Of a stretch of DNA of 64,000 nt, positions 1 to 12,703 are shown one piece after another. The notes below the pieces were generated by a model. It was not told where the DNA came from, made no database searches, and worked only from the letters and a program-made list of their open reading frames with translations. Origin of the DNA: Bursaphelenchus xylophilus. Its lineage: Eukaryota; Nematoda; Chromadorea; Rhabditida; Aphelenchoididae. The stretch lies in NCBI GenBank assembly GCA_904066235.2, contig CAJFCV020000001.1, positions 11,403,291 to 11,467,290 of the forward strand, given 5' to 3'. A program made the translations under genes and the position numbers. Positions within the stretch are counted from its first letter, which is position 1, and every line of letters starts with the position of its first letter.

Positions 1-1095
1 GGAAATGGCATGCAGACACGTACAACTGGCTGAATTCCCAACATCAAGATTATATTGCTCATAACCCGCCAACAGTAAGCAATTTCTTGATATTTTTTAT
101 GCTTTTAGGAAGAAAATGTAGGTGAAGATAGTGCTGATATCAATAACAATGGGTTGAGACGACGAGGACCTCTGGTTCGAAGAGTTTTTCAATTTGTGAT
201 CCGAGGGAATCAGTCTTCAACGGTCGTGGTGGAAGAATGTGATATAGCTTCGTCCTCAAGAAGAATATTTGCGGAACTTACTGATTTTGTGTTGCTTCTG
301 CTCCTCAAGATGGTGATAGTTTACGTCCTCGTCGATTTGGAATTATTGTAAGTGGAAATATTTGAAGTTTTTTGAAAAGCAGCAGATCTTATGGTTAAGA
401 TAAGAAAATCGTTTCTCTATCCCAGTTTTTGATTTATTTCGTATTTAAATTTACCATGAAAGTTAGTATACAACCCGTTTCAGAGATCTAGACCATTTGG
501 AACGGCTTATAAGCTCAACAACAGACCTAGACACCTTGATTAAGTTGACTCGAGGTCTATTTTACGCGGAATTGATATCTAAATTATTTTCGAGCTTGTT
601 TGAAGCCTTCTGCATAACTTATGGATTCTATGGGACTCCTCAGGGATGTACGCCGGGGAAGAACTTGTTGGGACTTCAAGTAGTGCAGTATCAGGAAATC
701 ACAGAAATTCCAAATCGACCTAATCGAGTTCGAGTGGTCAGAGCTCCCTATGTATCGCTTAAAAAGTAAGTTCGTTGATTCATTTTGTATTGTTGTGAAT
801 TTAGAAAGCTAACCTTTGAGTTTTATTGAAGTTTGGGGAAAATTTCGACTGTTTTTTGACAGCTTATGTCATGGATAATATGAAAATTTTTTTGATTTCT
901 TAAATTGACGTGTGAAAAAGCCCTTCAAAGATGAAACAAGTCATTTACAGCTCGCTGATCCGCTCGATCTTCAAAAACATGTTCACAAACTTCTTCTTTC
1001 CCATCAATATTTTCTGTTACGGCTTCAGTCATAACCGATCCGTGTACGACTTTGCCGCCAAAACGCTGGTCATTCAACGCCGTCCCGTACTGTAG
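1..1095 (+). CDS. RDD-domain membrane protein, FAM8A1-like (3' part)
   Basis: Four exons: <1-74, 109-347, 484-765 and 951-1095, with stop TAG at 1093. Splice phases agree (0, 2, 2). The visible part is about 245 residues. It starts in the frame reading KWHADTYNWLNS, then RRIFAELTDFVLLLLLKMVI (first membrane segment of an RDD domain), the GxTPGKxxLGLxVV core seen here as GCTPGKNLLGLQVV, and near the C-terminus a hydrophobic stretch followed by HNRSVYDFAAKTLVIQRR. These are the hallmarks of RDD proteins and specifically of the FAM8A1 group, which in animals associates with the ER-degradation (HRD1) ubiquitin-ligase complex. That role comes from knowledge of the family, not from this sequence. 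The start codon lies outside the window. The first intron is only 34 bp; the third carries one copy of the dispersed GTCATGGATAATAT motif near 867. The gene is convergent with the innexin gene. Confidence 0.85.
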
Positions 1096-1566
1096 AAACG
1101 ACGATAGCTTTTGTTTTTTATAACTTATTTATTGTACATACATAGATGTCTATGAGATCGCTCAACGGCAGTAAAACAACATGAGGTATATGGGTGTTCA
1201 ACACGGGTAAAACAACTTGAGATCAGGGTCATAGTATTGCTTTCTCGCTGTACGAAGAGTCAGCTAGTCGGGGAGCCACCGACGAGGCGATGATCACCGG
1301 CTCCGAATGTACGGAGTGATTCGATTTCGCGCTGTAATACCTGTATGATTAGTGTAAATCCACGAGAATTTTGTTGGAGGTATGACTATGCGGAGATGAT
1401 TTTAAGAATTTTTTTAGTCTAGGATCCCCAGGTAGTAGGAAGTTTTTTAATTGGAGTATTTTTAGCTAAAATTTGGGCGTTTTCGATATTACACTAGGCA
1501 TCGATCAAAAAATTTGGTGTTATTTTTGAGGCTCAATACTCAAAATTGTGAGAAATAAAGTTGATA

Positions 1567-2495
1567 TGTCTTTTTACAGTGTTAGCTACAAGTATTCGTT
1601 AAAATTTGATCATCGAGATACATTTTTATGTTATACTTGATATTAACCTAGAGTGTCCATATGAAATCTCGTAAGACTCTTATAGGTCTCAATACTGGTT
1701 CATGGAGAGCAGTGAGGACTATAAAACTATAAAAACACGCAAGATCAAAAAATCCATTGCTTTTGCAATATTATACTAGATATTGTTTTAGGTCATCTCC
1801 TGTTTGACAAGGAGAGTACTTCTGTGTATGGAGGTACAGGTCGAGAAATATATCAATAAAATCGCAAAATTTTTCTGATTCACAATCTGTAAAAACTAGC
1901 TGCCCTATTTTGATTTGTATAGGCGAAAAAATCCTCAGAAATTTTCTCGCAACACCACGTAAATGCCTTTTTGACCAAGTGTTTACCAATTCATAAGTTT
2001 TTTTTGCTAAAGTAAATCCTGGCGTCTTGATAAGCCTTACGTTATCAAATTTGATTAGTACTACAACCTTACTTAGTAGTTCCTGTATAAAAAAGGGGCA
2101 TTTGTGTTGCAAGAAAAGTTCTTCCGCCCTTACAAAACAAAATTGGCAGCTAATTTTACATATTTTGAATCATAAAAATTTTGCGATTTTATTGATATAT
2201 TTCTCGACCTGTAACTCCATACCCCATAGATGTACTTTCCTTGTTAAATAGGAGATGACCTAAAACAATATCTAGCATAATATTGCAAAAGCCATGGATT
2301 TTTTTTGATCTTGCGTGTTTTTATAGTTTATAGTCCTCACAGGCTTCCATCGACCCGTATTTATTTTTTTTTTACCAATAAGAGTCTTACGATATTGTAT
2401 ATGGACACTCTAGGTTAATATCAAGTATAACATAAAAAAGTATCTAGCTTACCAAATTTTAACTAATAGTTGTACACAACGGCGTAAAAAGTAAT
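1567..2495. mobile_element. Foldback element copy 1 (FB family)
   Basis: A roughly 930 bp palindrome whose arms meet near 2030. The outer arms share the stretch around GAGTGTCCATAT, with its complement near 2400. The inner arms carry the family core AGTACTTCTATGGGGTATGG-ACAGGTCGAG and the stretch with TTTTTCTGATTC. Related copies are at 20211-20794, 47333-47783 and 60478-60934. Reading frames inside it (for example minus strand 1771-2112) are shared between copies only because the repeat is shared, and are probably not genes. It lies between the convergent FAM8A1-like and innexin genes. Confidence 0.7.
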
Positions 2496-2552
2496 ATAAA
2501 TAAAGGGTCTTTAGATGTTCCTAAAGGGCCTTAAACTCAATTCCTAGCTAAC

Positions 2553-5500
2553 TTACGTGCTCTGTTCAATCCGTAGGCCATAATTCTTGCGATTATTGCA
2601 CTGCGAGTCCCTCCGATTATTCGAATTTGCTTTGATGGAGTGCATACGAAAGGAAGTATAGTCCTCAATCTCCTTCCAATTCCTCTCGCAGAACTCGCGC
2701 CACAACGCTCGAATAACATGCATCACCACCAACTCGCCGGCATGATTGGCCATCAGCCGCAGCGTGAAGATCCCGTCCGTTTTCAGGAATTCGGTCACAA
2801 ATTTGTGGAGAAGATAGGTGTTCGGAAGGATCCCCAGCTCCTTGCAATCCATAGAATCTCGTTGATTAGAGGTCGTCGAGGTTGAGAGTAACTTGGCTCG
2901 ACGTTTTTTGTCGTTTGATTCGGCGATCTGCATGTATTTTAGGACGTAATCCACTTTTTCCGACTGTAGACAGCAGTTGGTCAGCCAAAACATGGAAGAA
3001 CAGCTGAAATTTGGAGGGCATTCAAGGGGAAATACGATTTTTTCGTAGGATCAGACGTATTTTACCTTGATTTTGCGGAATTAGGTAATATCATTTAGGG
3101 GGTTTGGTCAGAATCGGCATGAATTTATATTACTTTAGGTACAGTGGGGGATCTGATCCAGTGGCAAAAAAAATGTACCATTTTGCATCCAGGAAGTATC
3201 AAAAATGTGGCAAAATGCTTCCCTTTCCAAGTGAAAAAGCTCCGATTTCAAAAGCCCTTTAAAACGAAGTTTTTTCACTTGAAGAGGGAAGCATTTTGCC
3301 ACATTTTTGATCCTTCCTGGATGCAAAATGGTACGTTTTTTGCCACTGGATCAGCTCCACCACTGTACAAAAAATTGATATATTTTTTTGTATTCTCCGC
3401 TCCAAATTCTCTTCCAAACCCTTCAAACTTACGTCGTGATGATGGCCAAGACCAAATACCAACACCAAAAGAAGGCAAACACCTTCTCGTTGATGATATT
3501 AATCAGCAATGCACATTGCACCGTGTATCGATTCGTGTTCGCGAGGTATCGGACCTCGAAATCGCAGAGCGTCACCCGCGGAAAATGGCCACTCTCCGTC
3601 CACGGACGGCCGGCGATCAAATCCGAGAGCACTTGGAACCCGAACAACAAATATTCGTCGGACTTGAGGGCCGCGTTCAGTAACATGAATTGTAAAACAA
3701 TATTAAAAGTGTAACAGAGTTTGATAAATAGGTAGAGGATGGTTACATAGTGACCATTCAGCAATCTGAAATGGGTTTTGATTAGTGGAAAAGTTCAGAA
3801 TTTGAGTGTGTCTCTTTATCACAATTTTTGGTGATTTTTCTCCAATTTTTGTGGAAAATTGTAAAATACGTTACACCCAGTGGTTGGATCGGTATAAATT
3901 TGACTTCAACTCACTCCGGAGTTGGACGATTGGGGAAAAAGACGATTGGGGGAGACCGAAAAGTATTATTTTTTCTTCAATGCAAGTGTCGAAAGTAGGA
4001 TAATCGAGGGTGCTGATTTCGAAAATCACATTCATTTTTTTGATAGTTGCTTTTTTCTTTAAGTAGTACTGTAAAGTAGTAATTTTTATTTTTTCATGAA
4101 TAGTTGATTTGGGGGGTTTCGATGGTGCTGATTTCCAAAACCTTATTCATTTTTCTTCTGATTTGAAAGCCGCACCATCAAACACCCCCAAATCAACTAT
4201 TCATGGAAAAAATTCCAAAAATTACTACTTTACAGTACTACTTAAAGAAAAAAGTAACTATCAAAAAAATGAATGTGATTTTCGAAATCAGCACCCTCGA
4301 TTATCCTACTCTCGACACTTGCATCGAAGAAAATTAAAACTTTTCGGTTTCCCCAATCGTCCAACTCCGGATTGAGTTGAGGTCAAATTTATACCGATCC
4401 AACCACTGGGCCCGGTTCCACTCACTCCACTTGTATTCCTAAATCGGAAAACAAAAGGAAATCCTCACCTTGTACATTTAAATCGGCCAAAAACGCTGGA
4501 AGCCGGATGTGGGGTGACTAGTGGATCTTGAAGATCCAAAACGTCAATAACAGAGGAACTGATGGCCTCCAGCATCTTTTCCTTCTCCAATGGCTCAATT
4601 ACACTCCTCGCATCACAAGCAGACGCCACAATGTTCTGAATATTCAGGCCTGTTTGCCAGTTTAATAACCTCCACATTATACATGGCATGGAGAACATTA
4701 GGGCTTCTGCGATGAGGATAAATGGTACCCATTGGTAGTACCCGATTTGTTGTTCTGTAAAATACGTGTTACTTCAGTTTTGCATTTAAAAAAGTTGAAT
4801 TTCAATCGTGAGTTATATCATTTATATTTCTTTAGGCAATTTTTTGTCTAAAAACAGAGAATTTTGGTGATTTATGGTAAATTTAGGGTTTATAAAATAT
4901 TGTAAACGCTTTGAAAACTCATTAGAAGTATCCACAATTATTACTAGTTAAAATACGAACATTATTTTTCCATATATTACACTTGTTATGCCGTCATAAA
5001 ATCGAAAGAATTTTCTTTCCTCTTCATTTTTAAATTGTTACCCAAATAACGTGTCGTTCAGAAAATGTAATTTAGCACATAGAACAAAAAAATCCCAAAA
5101 AATTTTTTTAATCCCCTCAGGGAATTCCCATTAAACTTGGGTGAAATGTGCGTTTTTAATCTTCGATTCGTTAGAAACTACATAAGTGTCTTGTCCATTA
5201 GACACGTAGCCGTCCTAATTTCTCACGATTTACGTGATATTTCATAGAAAGATCATATGTTTAGACCTACTCTCTCTGGACTGATGGTCATCCGGGATAT
5301 TCTCGTACATGGGGATGAAATAGGTGTTCTGAATCCAACAATAGCTCTCAATGTACTCCTCCATGGACTCACGGGAATGCGGATTCACCCAGCATTCGAT
5401 GGGTGTCCCACCGTACTGAAAAAATATAGGTTTTATATCAGATTTGCCATGTATAATATCAGTGATAACACTCGAAATGAAAGGCTCGTATTACAATGAA

Positions 5501-6084
5501 ATTTGGTATACTAGTTGTTTATAGGCCTCATTTCAATTACTGATAATTTTTGGCTCACAAATTGCAGTCATAGCCGAGCTATTCAACGATTTTTTTGGGC
5601 GAGAATGCGCGTAAAATGAAGATACGGTTAGAGAAAAGATGCTTTTTTGGCTATTTCTCAGCGGATTTCAAGCGGAAAAAATCATATTTTATAGAATGCA
5701 GACTGCAGTAATGCATGGTAAACAGATGGCTAGTTTTTTTTCAGAAATTTCTGAAAAAAATTTAAACAAACTTTTTTTTAGAAATTCGGCATAAAACCCT
5801 TTGATTACTGAAAATTGCTGATTAGAAACCTAAAATATGCCGCAGAAATTTTTTTACTATCAGATTGGTCATGGATAATACAAAATTAGTCCAAAATTTT
5901 TACAAATAATAACGTAAAATGACAATCTCCGAAAAAGTCCCACCTGTTTGGCACTGATGATTAGACACGCGACGGCCAGCATGATCGGCGTGTAATAGTA
6001 GTTGAGTCGGTCCACAAAGTCGTCATCACCCCGCAATCGAAGGGATTGTATGAATGATCGGGCCAAGGTCGCGTGGAAAAACAT
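2553..6084 (-). CDS. Innexin (gap-junction channel subunit)
   Basis: Five exons on the minus strand: 5944-6084, 5271-5415, 4469-4754, 3433-3765 and 2553-3003, with all phases consistent, giving 451 aa. Features: [16 protein letters not shown] at the N-terminus; TM1 about 29-46; the nematode/arthropod innexin signature YYQW at 101-104; TM2 about 105-122; TM3 about 198-222; TM4 about 287-305. Extracellular loop cysteines are C55 and C73 (loop 1) and C258 and C275 (loop 2), two per loop as expected. The C-terminal tail begins with [20 protein letters not shown], typical of the family. Start: ATG at 6084 gives a normal innexin N-terminus, and a strong TTTTTCAG lies at about 6122, so the message either has a 5' untranslated exon or is trans-spliced there. 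The final stop overlaps a perfect donor (G|TAAGT at 2556), so a further C-terminal exon cannot be excluded. Confidence 0.92.
3142..3365. mobile_element. Palindromic MITE, CAGTG/TA family, copy 1
   Basis: A 224 bp near-perfect palindrome running from CAGTGGGGGATCTGATCCAG to its complement ending CACTG, flanked on both sides by TA. This is the target-site duplication typical of Tc1/mariner-type non-autonomous elements. It sits in the last intron of the innexin gene. The long frames on both strands are mirror images and not genes. Sister copies: 10621-10890 and 16775-17021. Confidence 0.8.
3876..4411. repeat. Inverted repeat inside innexin intron 3
   Basis: About 535 bp. The arms (roughly 3876-4130 and 4170-4411) are complementary over most of their length: the left end reads CCCAGTGGTTGGATCGGTAT and the right end is its complement. 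The centre repeats GGTGCTGATTTC motifs that recur in the inverted repeat at 58270-58510. It contains no convincing coding sequence. Boundaries are approximate because no clear target duplication is visible. Confidence 0.65.
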
Positions 6085-6929
6085 ATCCGTGTGGCGACCC
6101 GGGTGCAGCGCGTCCTCGCCGCTGAAAAATTTGAGGGTAAAGTACGGGAATCAATTTTTTTAAGTCAAATTCTAAAAAAATAAGAAATGGATTGTCGTCT
6201 AAAATACGATTTGTTTTAATGAATTTAAAAAAAAAAACATTAGATGTGATGTAAAATACGAAAATCTCAGCGAGGTTTTCGCTATTATTCTAAAATTTCA
6301 GGCCTAAAAGAGGGATTTTTTATTGAAATTTTTTGTTTTAGTTAAAATACGGGTTGATTAGATGTTATTTTTGATCAGAAATCATTCCTGGTTCCATGAA
6401 TTATCTAATTGTTTACATAAAAACTTTCCTTTCCCCCCGTATTATGCGCATTTTTTACATTTTCTCAGCTGTTACCCTTAGGTCGAAAATCCTCGAATTC
6501 CCGCGGTAATCCCGTTCGCAATTCTCATCCTAACATATAAAACTTTTTCCAAACAACGTGTAAAATCATAAATTTCCGATATTACTTTAGGTTTAAGTTT
6601 GATGACACAAGCGATGGGCAGCTCGGATATGGGTAATACAACAAGTTATGGGGCTTGTAATAAATCCACTTAGGGGAGTCGGGGCCGCCGGATAAGACCC
6701 CGAAATTGTTGGCCTTTCCTCAAGTTTTCCCACCGTCGCATTTATTATAGATATGCACTCATGGCCGCAGGGAAAACGGGACACCGGGAAATTTGTCAAA
6801 AAACGAGGGAATTCGAAAAATAAATTCTATAAAGAGGAACGAAGTAAAGTAAAATCGAAAAAATAGTAGTGAAAAAGTTAGAAGTAAATAGTTTTGGTCG
6901 AAATTCGGAAGAGGAAATACCTGAACTGT
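6085..6929. other. Upstream of innexin: no gene seen
   Basis: AT-rich sequence directly upstream of the innexin start. It holds the acceptor-like TTTTTCAG near 6122 and several runs of T or A. No exon with supported splice sites was found. The innexin promoter should lie in or beyond this interval. Confidence 0.4.
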
Positions 6930-7199
6930 GATTATTGGATTTTGAGGAATTCTGGCACAAATTTCGACTAAAATTTTGTAAGGCGTTTGAGAGACTGTTA
7001 GCTCGCGCTTTGCAGAAATCAACGAGATTTTTTAGGTTTACAGTCGGGGTAGCACTCCATCTTTTCTTTCTGCGGTGCAAAAAATCGAAAAATTTTAAGA
7101 GCCAAACAAATTTCAAATTTGGACTGCAAAATCTATCTATGGCGTACAGCATTTTCTAAAAATACAATTCTAAAATTTCAACTTGTGCTTCGCAAACTC

Positions 7200-7651
7200 A
7201 CAGGGGAAGTACCCCAAGTGCGACGCCCAGATTTTGATGAAACTTGGCACAAATTTAGAATAATTTTTTCTAAGATCTATGCGAGAATCCTAGCTCGCGC
7301 TTTGCAGAAACAACCGAGATTTTTAGATCGAAAGTCGGCGAAAATTTAGGACTTTTTGCCGAATCTTGGCACGAAAAGTTTCATGCCTATTTCTCCCGTA
7401 AAGGATTAATGTTTCTACAAAAAATCAAATTTTTTCGCACGAAACTGCCAAAGTTATGGCGAAAAAGGTGTTTTCTCTCTGACCGCTCTCCAAGTTTAGC
7501 GTGCTCTCTCGGCGGCAAAAATCGTTCGATATCTCGGCGGCGCCCGCAAAGCGCGAGCTAAAACTCTCAGGAATTGATATTTAGTCCATGCCCGACGTGT
7601 GTGCAAAATTAAAAAAAAATCTGAGCGTCGCACTTGGAGTACTTCCCCTGT
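7200..7651. mobile_element. Inverted-repeat element, ACAGGGGAAGTAC family, copy 1
   Basis: A 452 bp element with terminal inverted repeats of about 33 bp starting ACAGGGGAAGTACCCCAAG, and a second inverted pair inside the ends (TAGCTCGCGCTTTGC and its complement). Nearly identical copies are at 59627-60063 and, truncated and in reverse, at 29830-30256. Diverged relatives occur near 6935-7030, 10285-10400, 11490-11650 and 41330-41480. It has no transposase, so it is non-autonomous. No clean target duplication could be assigned. Confidence 0.75.
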
Positions 7652-9977
7652 CAGATAAAACATTCGCTGTGTACGCAAGGGACAACGGGAAACGAGGAGA
7701 GGATTTTTTATCCATTCTTTTTTAAATTATGACAAAAATGCGGTACTCTTCACATAGAACGAATGTCAAATTTTATGGCCTCAAAAAATCTCAATGATTC
7801 GATGACAAAATTGTTTTTCTTCCCAAAGCTGGCATATAGGATGCAAATACCGAGTAGTTTTTGCCGGTTTCTAACCAAAATTTAGTTACCCAGTAATTTT
7901 AATTTAATATTTTATGAGCCAAAAATGTCATAAATATCATTTCCTTGATATTTATGACATTAAAAATCTTTTAAATTAAAAAAATTTCACATCCAGGAAA
8001 GTTGTAAACATCCTTCCGGATGGTTTGCAAACCCTCTCTTGATGAGTGCAAAACCTAAAAATTCCCATGCGAATGTTAAAAACGTTTACGTGAAAATAGC
8101 CAAGAGTTATCGGCGGACGTTTCGCCTTGAATGAAAATCGGTAAAAGGTTGGGCCGGAAACGTGGCCAAACCCGATAAAACCACAAAGTTTGGGCCTCGA
8201 AATTACTCCCCCCTTACCTTTTATTAGTTGGCATATTACTATTTCGAAAGTTGGGAAGAATGGCAGGCACAGCAAAATACGAAAAAATTGAGTCAAAAGT
8301 CTTTTTAGGGATCAGCGAATAATTTTGAAAGAAAAATTACATGGTAAAAAAGATTTGTTTACAGCTTTGAGATTTTTTGAACTATGAAGAAAACAGGGAG
8401 TTATGAAAAGGAAAGGCAAAAATTTTTTTAATTATCAGGACTATTTTAAAAGCTATAAAAAACCTAGATTAGGATTTTAAAATTAGAAAAAAATTAAAAT
8501 AAAATTTGTTTTTTGTAAAAATATTTTTGATTAGTCAAAATCAGGGTTTCGATCTCATAAATCAATGATTTTGACAAAACGTGATTCAAAAGTCCTCAAA
8601 AAATTGAGTTTATTGACAGTGTTAACATTTTTTTCAAATTTTAAAACTTCAAAATCAATGTTCAAAATCTCAAAAATCACATCAATCCCCTCTCGACTTT
8701 ATGCTGCCAAAAGTTAACTGCCAAAGAATCCGCAAAAGTAAAGTTCTTGAATCGCGTGCCGAATTTAAATTAACCAAATTCGCTGGCCAAAAAACCGGCG
8801 GGAATTAACATAAAAGTAGTCGTATCTACAATCTGGATTGTTTTCCCTCAGGCCATGTTTTTGGCTTATTAAATTGCAAAATCTGGGTTTAGCGGGAATT
8901 GACCAGTGGATTGGAAAAAGAGAGCGTTTTTGGGATAAAACAAGCCCAAATATGGGTCGAATGTAAACTTGGAAGAGGGAATATGCTTTTAGAATTATAA
9001 TTAGAGGGTAACGGGGAAGGCTAAAGTTGGTTTAGATATTTAAAAAATGCGAAAAGTGAAAATTTGATGATTTTTGAAGGTATTTCCAAAAAATCGTCAT
9101 TATGACGCATTTAGTCACTAAGAAATGTCAAGGCTATGTTATTAAACAATTTTGTGGACAATAAGCTTCGCAACGGTAACTTTTGTCCTAAATTTAAACC
9201 GGTTTTTTGGTCGGAAAATCGAGATTTTTTGAGCTCCCGCCCATGAAATGCCCATAAAATGAAAATGGACAGAGATCCCCTCGGGCTGTAAATACCCTAT
9301 CAAACAAAAGGTGATACGATGCCATCACCCTCAAGATTGTAACTCTGTCTTAGCCTCAAAACCACCGACAGAAACAGGATTAAGTTTTCGATAATCTTCT
9401 TCCCGCTTTTTCTGGTCCAGAAAATAATTTTTTGAAACCCTTTGGTCGGAGGCGGAGGATCCTCTCCGCCTACAACGACCCCAGTTCCCCAATTCTTGGC
9501 TGTGAGGCCAATTATAGACACAACCTGACAACAATGATTCTTCTATATCATCATTCGGCGGGGGTTTAATTGGGCCTCGAACATGGAACTACACATGGTT
9601 CCAGGTAGGTAGCGAAGGGGAAGGACACACATTTTTTAGGTGAAAGGTTTCGTGGAATATGGATTTATAGGCTAATATTGAGGTAGCATTTTTGTTTTAT
9701 CGAATTTGAACTTCACACCTAATACAGCCTCAGGCTATTTTTTGGCCATAACTTTGGCCAATTTGTGATTGGACTCGAGATTTTTTGGCTGCAGGATCTA
9801 CATTCGATTACACGTCTTTTGGGTTTTGTCCCGTCTTTCTAGCTCATCTCTTTGATGGTTAGGCATAGTTATGCCTTATACGGCGCTATGCTATTTGCCT
9901 TTATTCAAAACTTAATTTTACCTTATTACAACTCCACTAAAATCAAGTCCAAATGGCCCAAAAGTCAGAACGCAACT
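7652..9977. other. AT-rich interval without a recognisable gene
   Basis: Long A and T runs and short degenerate repeats. A CGTCATTATGACG palindrome is at 9095-9107. The open frames at 7976-8296 and 9300-9534 (minus) lack start context, splice sites and any family resemblance. Confidence 0.4.
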
Positions 9978-10160
9978 TACTGAAAAGCCTGTGTCCACAT
10001 GAACGTACCCAACGGGCGCAATCGTCGTTATGATTATGGGCGCAAGAACATTCGCTGAAAGCAAGGGAAATGTAAACGTTTTAATGAATACCGGTAGTCG
10101 TGTGGCGGGTTCTCAAGCCCCCCACTGACGCGCCCTCCGTCCTCACATCGCGAGAATATG
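9978..10160 (-). other. Possible exon pair, unresolved frame
   Basis: On the minus strand a donor (CTACCG|GTATTC near 10092), a 37 bp intron and a good acceptor (CTTGCTTTCAG ending near 10053) are followed by an open stretch ending at CA|GTAAGT near 9978. Two frames stay open, one reading ECSCAHNHNDDCARWV. Upstream, a different frame reads PEFIRKKYENPVKSTV up to TGA near 10155. I cannot join these into one product, and GC-rich DNA gives open frames by chance. Confidence 0.25.
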
Positions 10161-10620
10161 TGCATAAAGTTGAAGAATGACGGTGCTCTTGACGGGATTT
10201 TCGTATTTCTTACGAATAAATTCGGGATTTGACGAGTTTGAGGGGGATAAGAAGGAGGTGGCAGTTTTTTTGTCCAAAAAAGAAATGATCTCAGAATTAA
10301 CGAGAGAATTACTTATAGTATTTTGATGAAATTGGGCCTAAATTTTAGCATAATTTTTAGCTGGCTCTCTGTAGAAATCGCGGCGATATTAACCCATTTT
10401 CTCCAACAAGAAAGCACGCGAAATTTGGAGAGTGGCCAGAGAGAAAACCGTTTTGACTATATCCTCGCCAATTTCGCTCGGAAAAACTGAGTTTTTCTAA
10501 AAACGTTGCCCAAAACTGCAATTTTTCATGGATAAACATGCAAAAAGTAGTACTGTAAGAAAGGAGGGAGTGTAGAGCAAAAAAATGTAAAAATAAAACA
10601 AAGAATGACAATTCAGACTA

Positions 10621-10890
10621 CAGTGACGGACCTGATCCAGTGGCAAAAAGCGTACCATTTTGCATCGGAGAAGTCAAAGAAATATGGCAAAATGCCTCCC
10701 TCTCCAATCAAAAAAACTCCGTTTTGAAGGGCGTGGTCTTTCCTCAAAAAAAAAAAAAAAAAAAAACGCGCGCTAGACGTTATTGAAATAGACGTTTTTT
10801 AACTTGGAGAGGGAGACATTTTGCTACATTTTTTGATACCTTCCGGATGCAAAATGATACGTTTTTGCCACTGAATGAAGTCCGTCAGTG
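10621..10890. mobile_element. Palindromic MITE, CAGTG/TA family, copy 2
   Basis: 270 bp, with TA on both sides (10619-10620 and 10891-10892). The left end is CAGTGACGGACCTGATCCAG and the right end mirrors it with a few changes. A poly-A tract of about 20 near 10748 and the CGCGCGC beside it interrupt the centre. Confidence 0.75.
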
Positions 10891-12703
10891 TACCATTCGA
10901 AATGGAAAATAAACCGTTGTTTTTGGAAAACGAAGGGCCGTTGTAACACCATGCACATTTTTCTGTGCTCTAAAACCGCCTCAAGCTGTTTGGACCCCAA
11001 AAACTTAAAGCCTGTGTCACATGACGGCATTTCTCTCCGATTTCAGCGGTCACACTCGTATAATATGCACCTTGGAAGTGTAAAAATACCTTGTAGCCCA
11101 GAAGAGCTCTTCACAAAAGAAAGCGGGGAAATACACCTGCAAATTGTAGAGACTCAGCAAGAAATTCAATGTTGCTAAAAGCCACAGCCATTAAACTTGC
11201 AGAATAATTTTCGTGCAACGGTGATCACTAGATTTTTTATGGCGAAAAATGCGAAAACACGCGACGATGACATTTTAAAAGTAATGAAAAATGTTTTCAA
11301 GTAATTTTAATCCTGTAAAAGAGGGCTAATTTAAGCTTAATCAAAGTGAAGAACATATCTTTGAGTGGTGTCATGCACAGGAATGGAGTTGGCCGTATAA
11401 ACCGTCCCAAGTACAATTATGCCAGAGGCCTTTGCATACGACAATACATGATATAAAGACGGTTTGGGAGGGGAGAAACGTTTTTTCGGTCGTAACTTTG
11501 TATAAATTCTGCAACGAAAAATGAAGAAACGATGACAATTTAGCATTCTTCAATTCACAAAAACCTCTCAAATTTCCAACGCATTTGAATTCAAGCAGTC
11601 CTCTAATTTCTGCAAAACGCGAGCCTAGAATTTCGCGTATGTATGAGAAACGGTTGATCTAAATTTGTGCGAATTTCCATAGAGAAACTCGGCCGTAGTA
11701 GACATTAAATAAAAAAAATGCGATCTAGAAAATCCTGGAAAATTTTGAAGCTTTGCCCTTCCATCTTTATATATAATACCAGGTGCATTTTGCAAAAATG
11801 TTAACACGAATTGAGTGTCTGAACTCCGAAATGTATATCTCCGCTCGCAGAGTCCCTCAAGACGCCATCTATATACGACATTCGGGATGGCTTGAAAATT
11901 CTTAATCCGAAAACGCTGATATTTCATTGGAATAGGTTCAATTTTCACTAGGATATCCTGAATTCAAAGCTTCAAACAGACACGAAAAAATAAGGTTAAA
12001 ACAAGGGAATCAGAACGCCTCCGCCATTCCCATCGAGCCGTCCGACTGATTGCCTGAGGCCCCGCCGATTCACATTCCATTCCGCAACGCTACAATTGGA
12101 AACTCACGCGCGTGCATTGTCATGGCAATCGGGTTGAAAAAAGGGGTTTCGTTTTTTCGAAAATACCTCCACACACACGCACACTGGTTGACAACTTTCG
12201 CATTCCCATAATTACTTCCCAGGGACGCATAAGCAAAAGAAAACAGACATGGGCAACCATCAACTCCAGAGAGCGTAACGCTAAAGGAAGAGAAAAAATA
12301 TGTCGGGACTAAAAATTGTGGAGGAAATTTTTGGAGTTTAGATTGTAGAGTTCAAGTTGGCAGAGTAAGAGATGAGTGGCGGCTCGCACAAGTTATATGA
12401 TATCCTTCATAGAGGCGAGACGAAGTTTATAAGGGCGGGCTCGAAGTAAAAACAGGAATGTGTAAGTACAATATAGAGAGAGGAGCTGTGCTCGAGGTAC
12501 GAGACTTTGCTCCATTTTTTTGTAAGAATATTGTAGTGGGGCCACCTATTAATTTCTGCAAAATTTTCGCGGTGCAAAGGTGCAAGATCTGCCGAGATAT
12601 TAACCTCTCTTTGTACACGAGAGACTGTGGGAAAGGAGGAGAAATTGTCATCAAAAATTTGCTTCATAGTTTCGCAAAGTTTGCTTCAGATTTTTTCGTC
12701 GCA

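Noticed and set aside
3144..3683. 179-codon plus-strand frame and its mirror frames
   Set aside because: The frame crosses a palindromic MITE and antisense innexin exon 4; mirror-image peptides appear on both strands.
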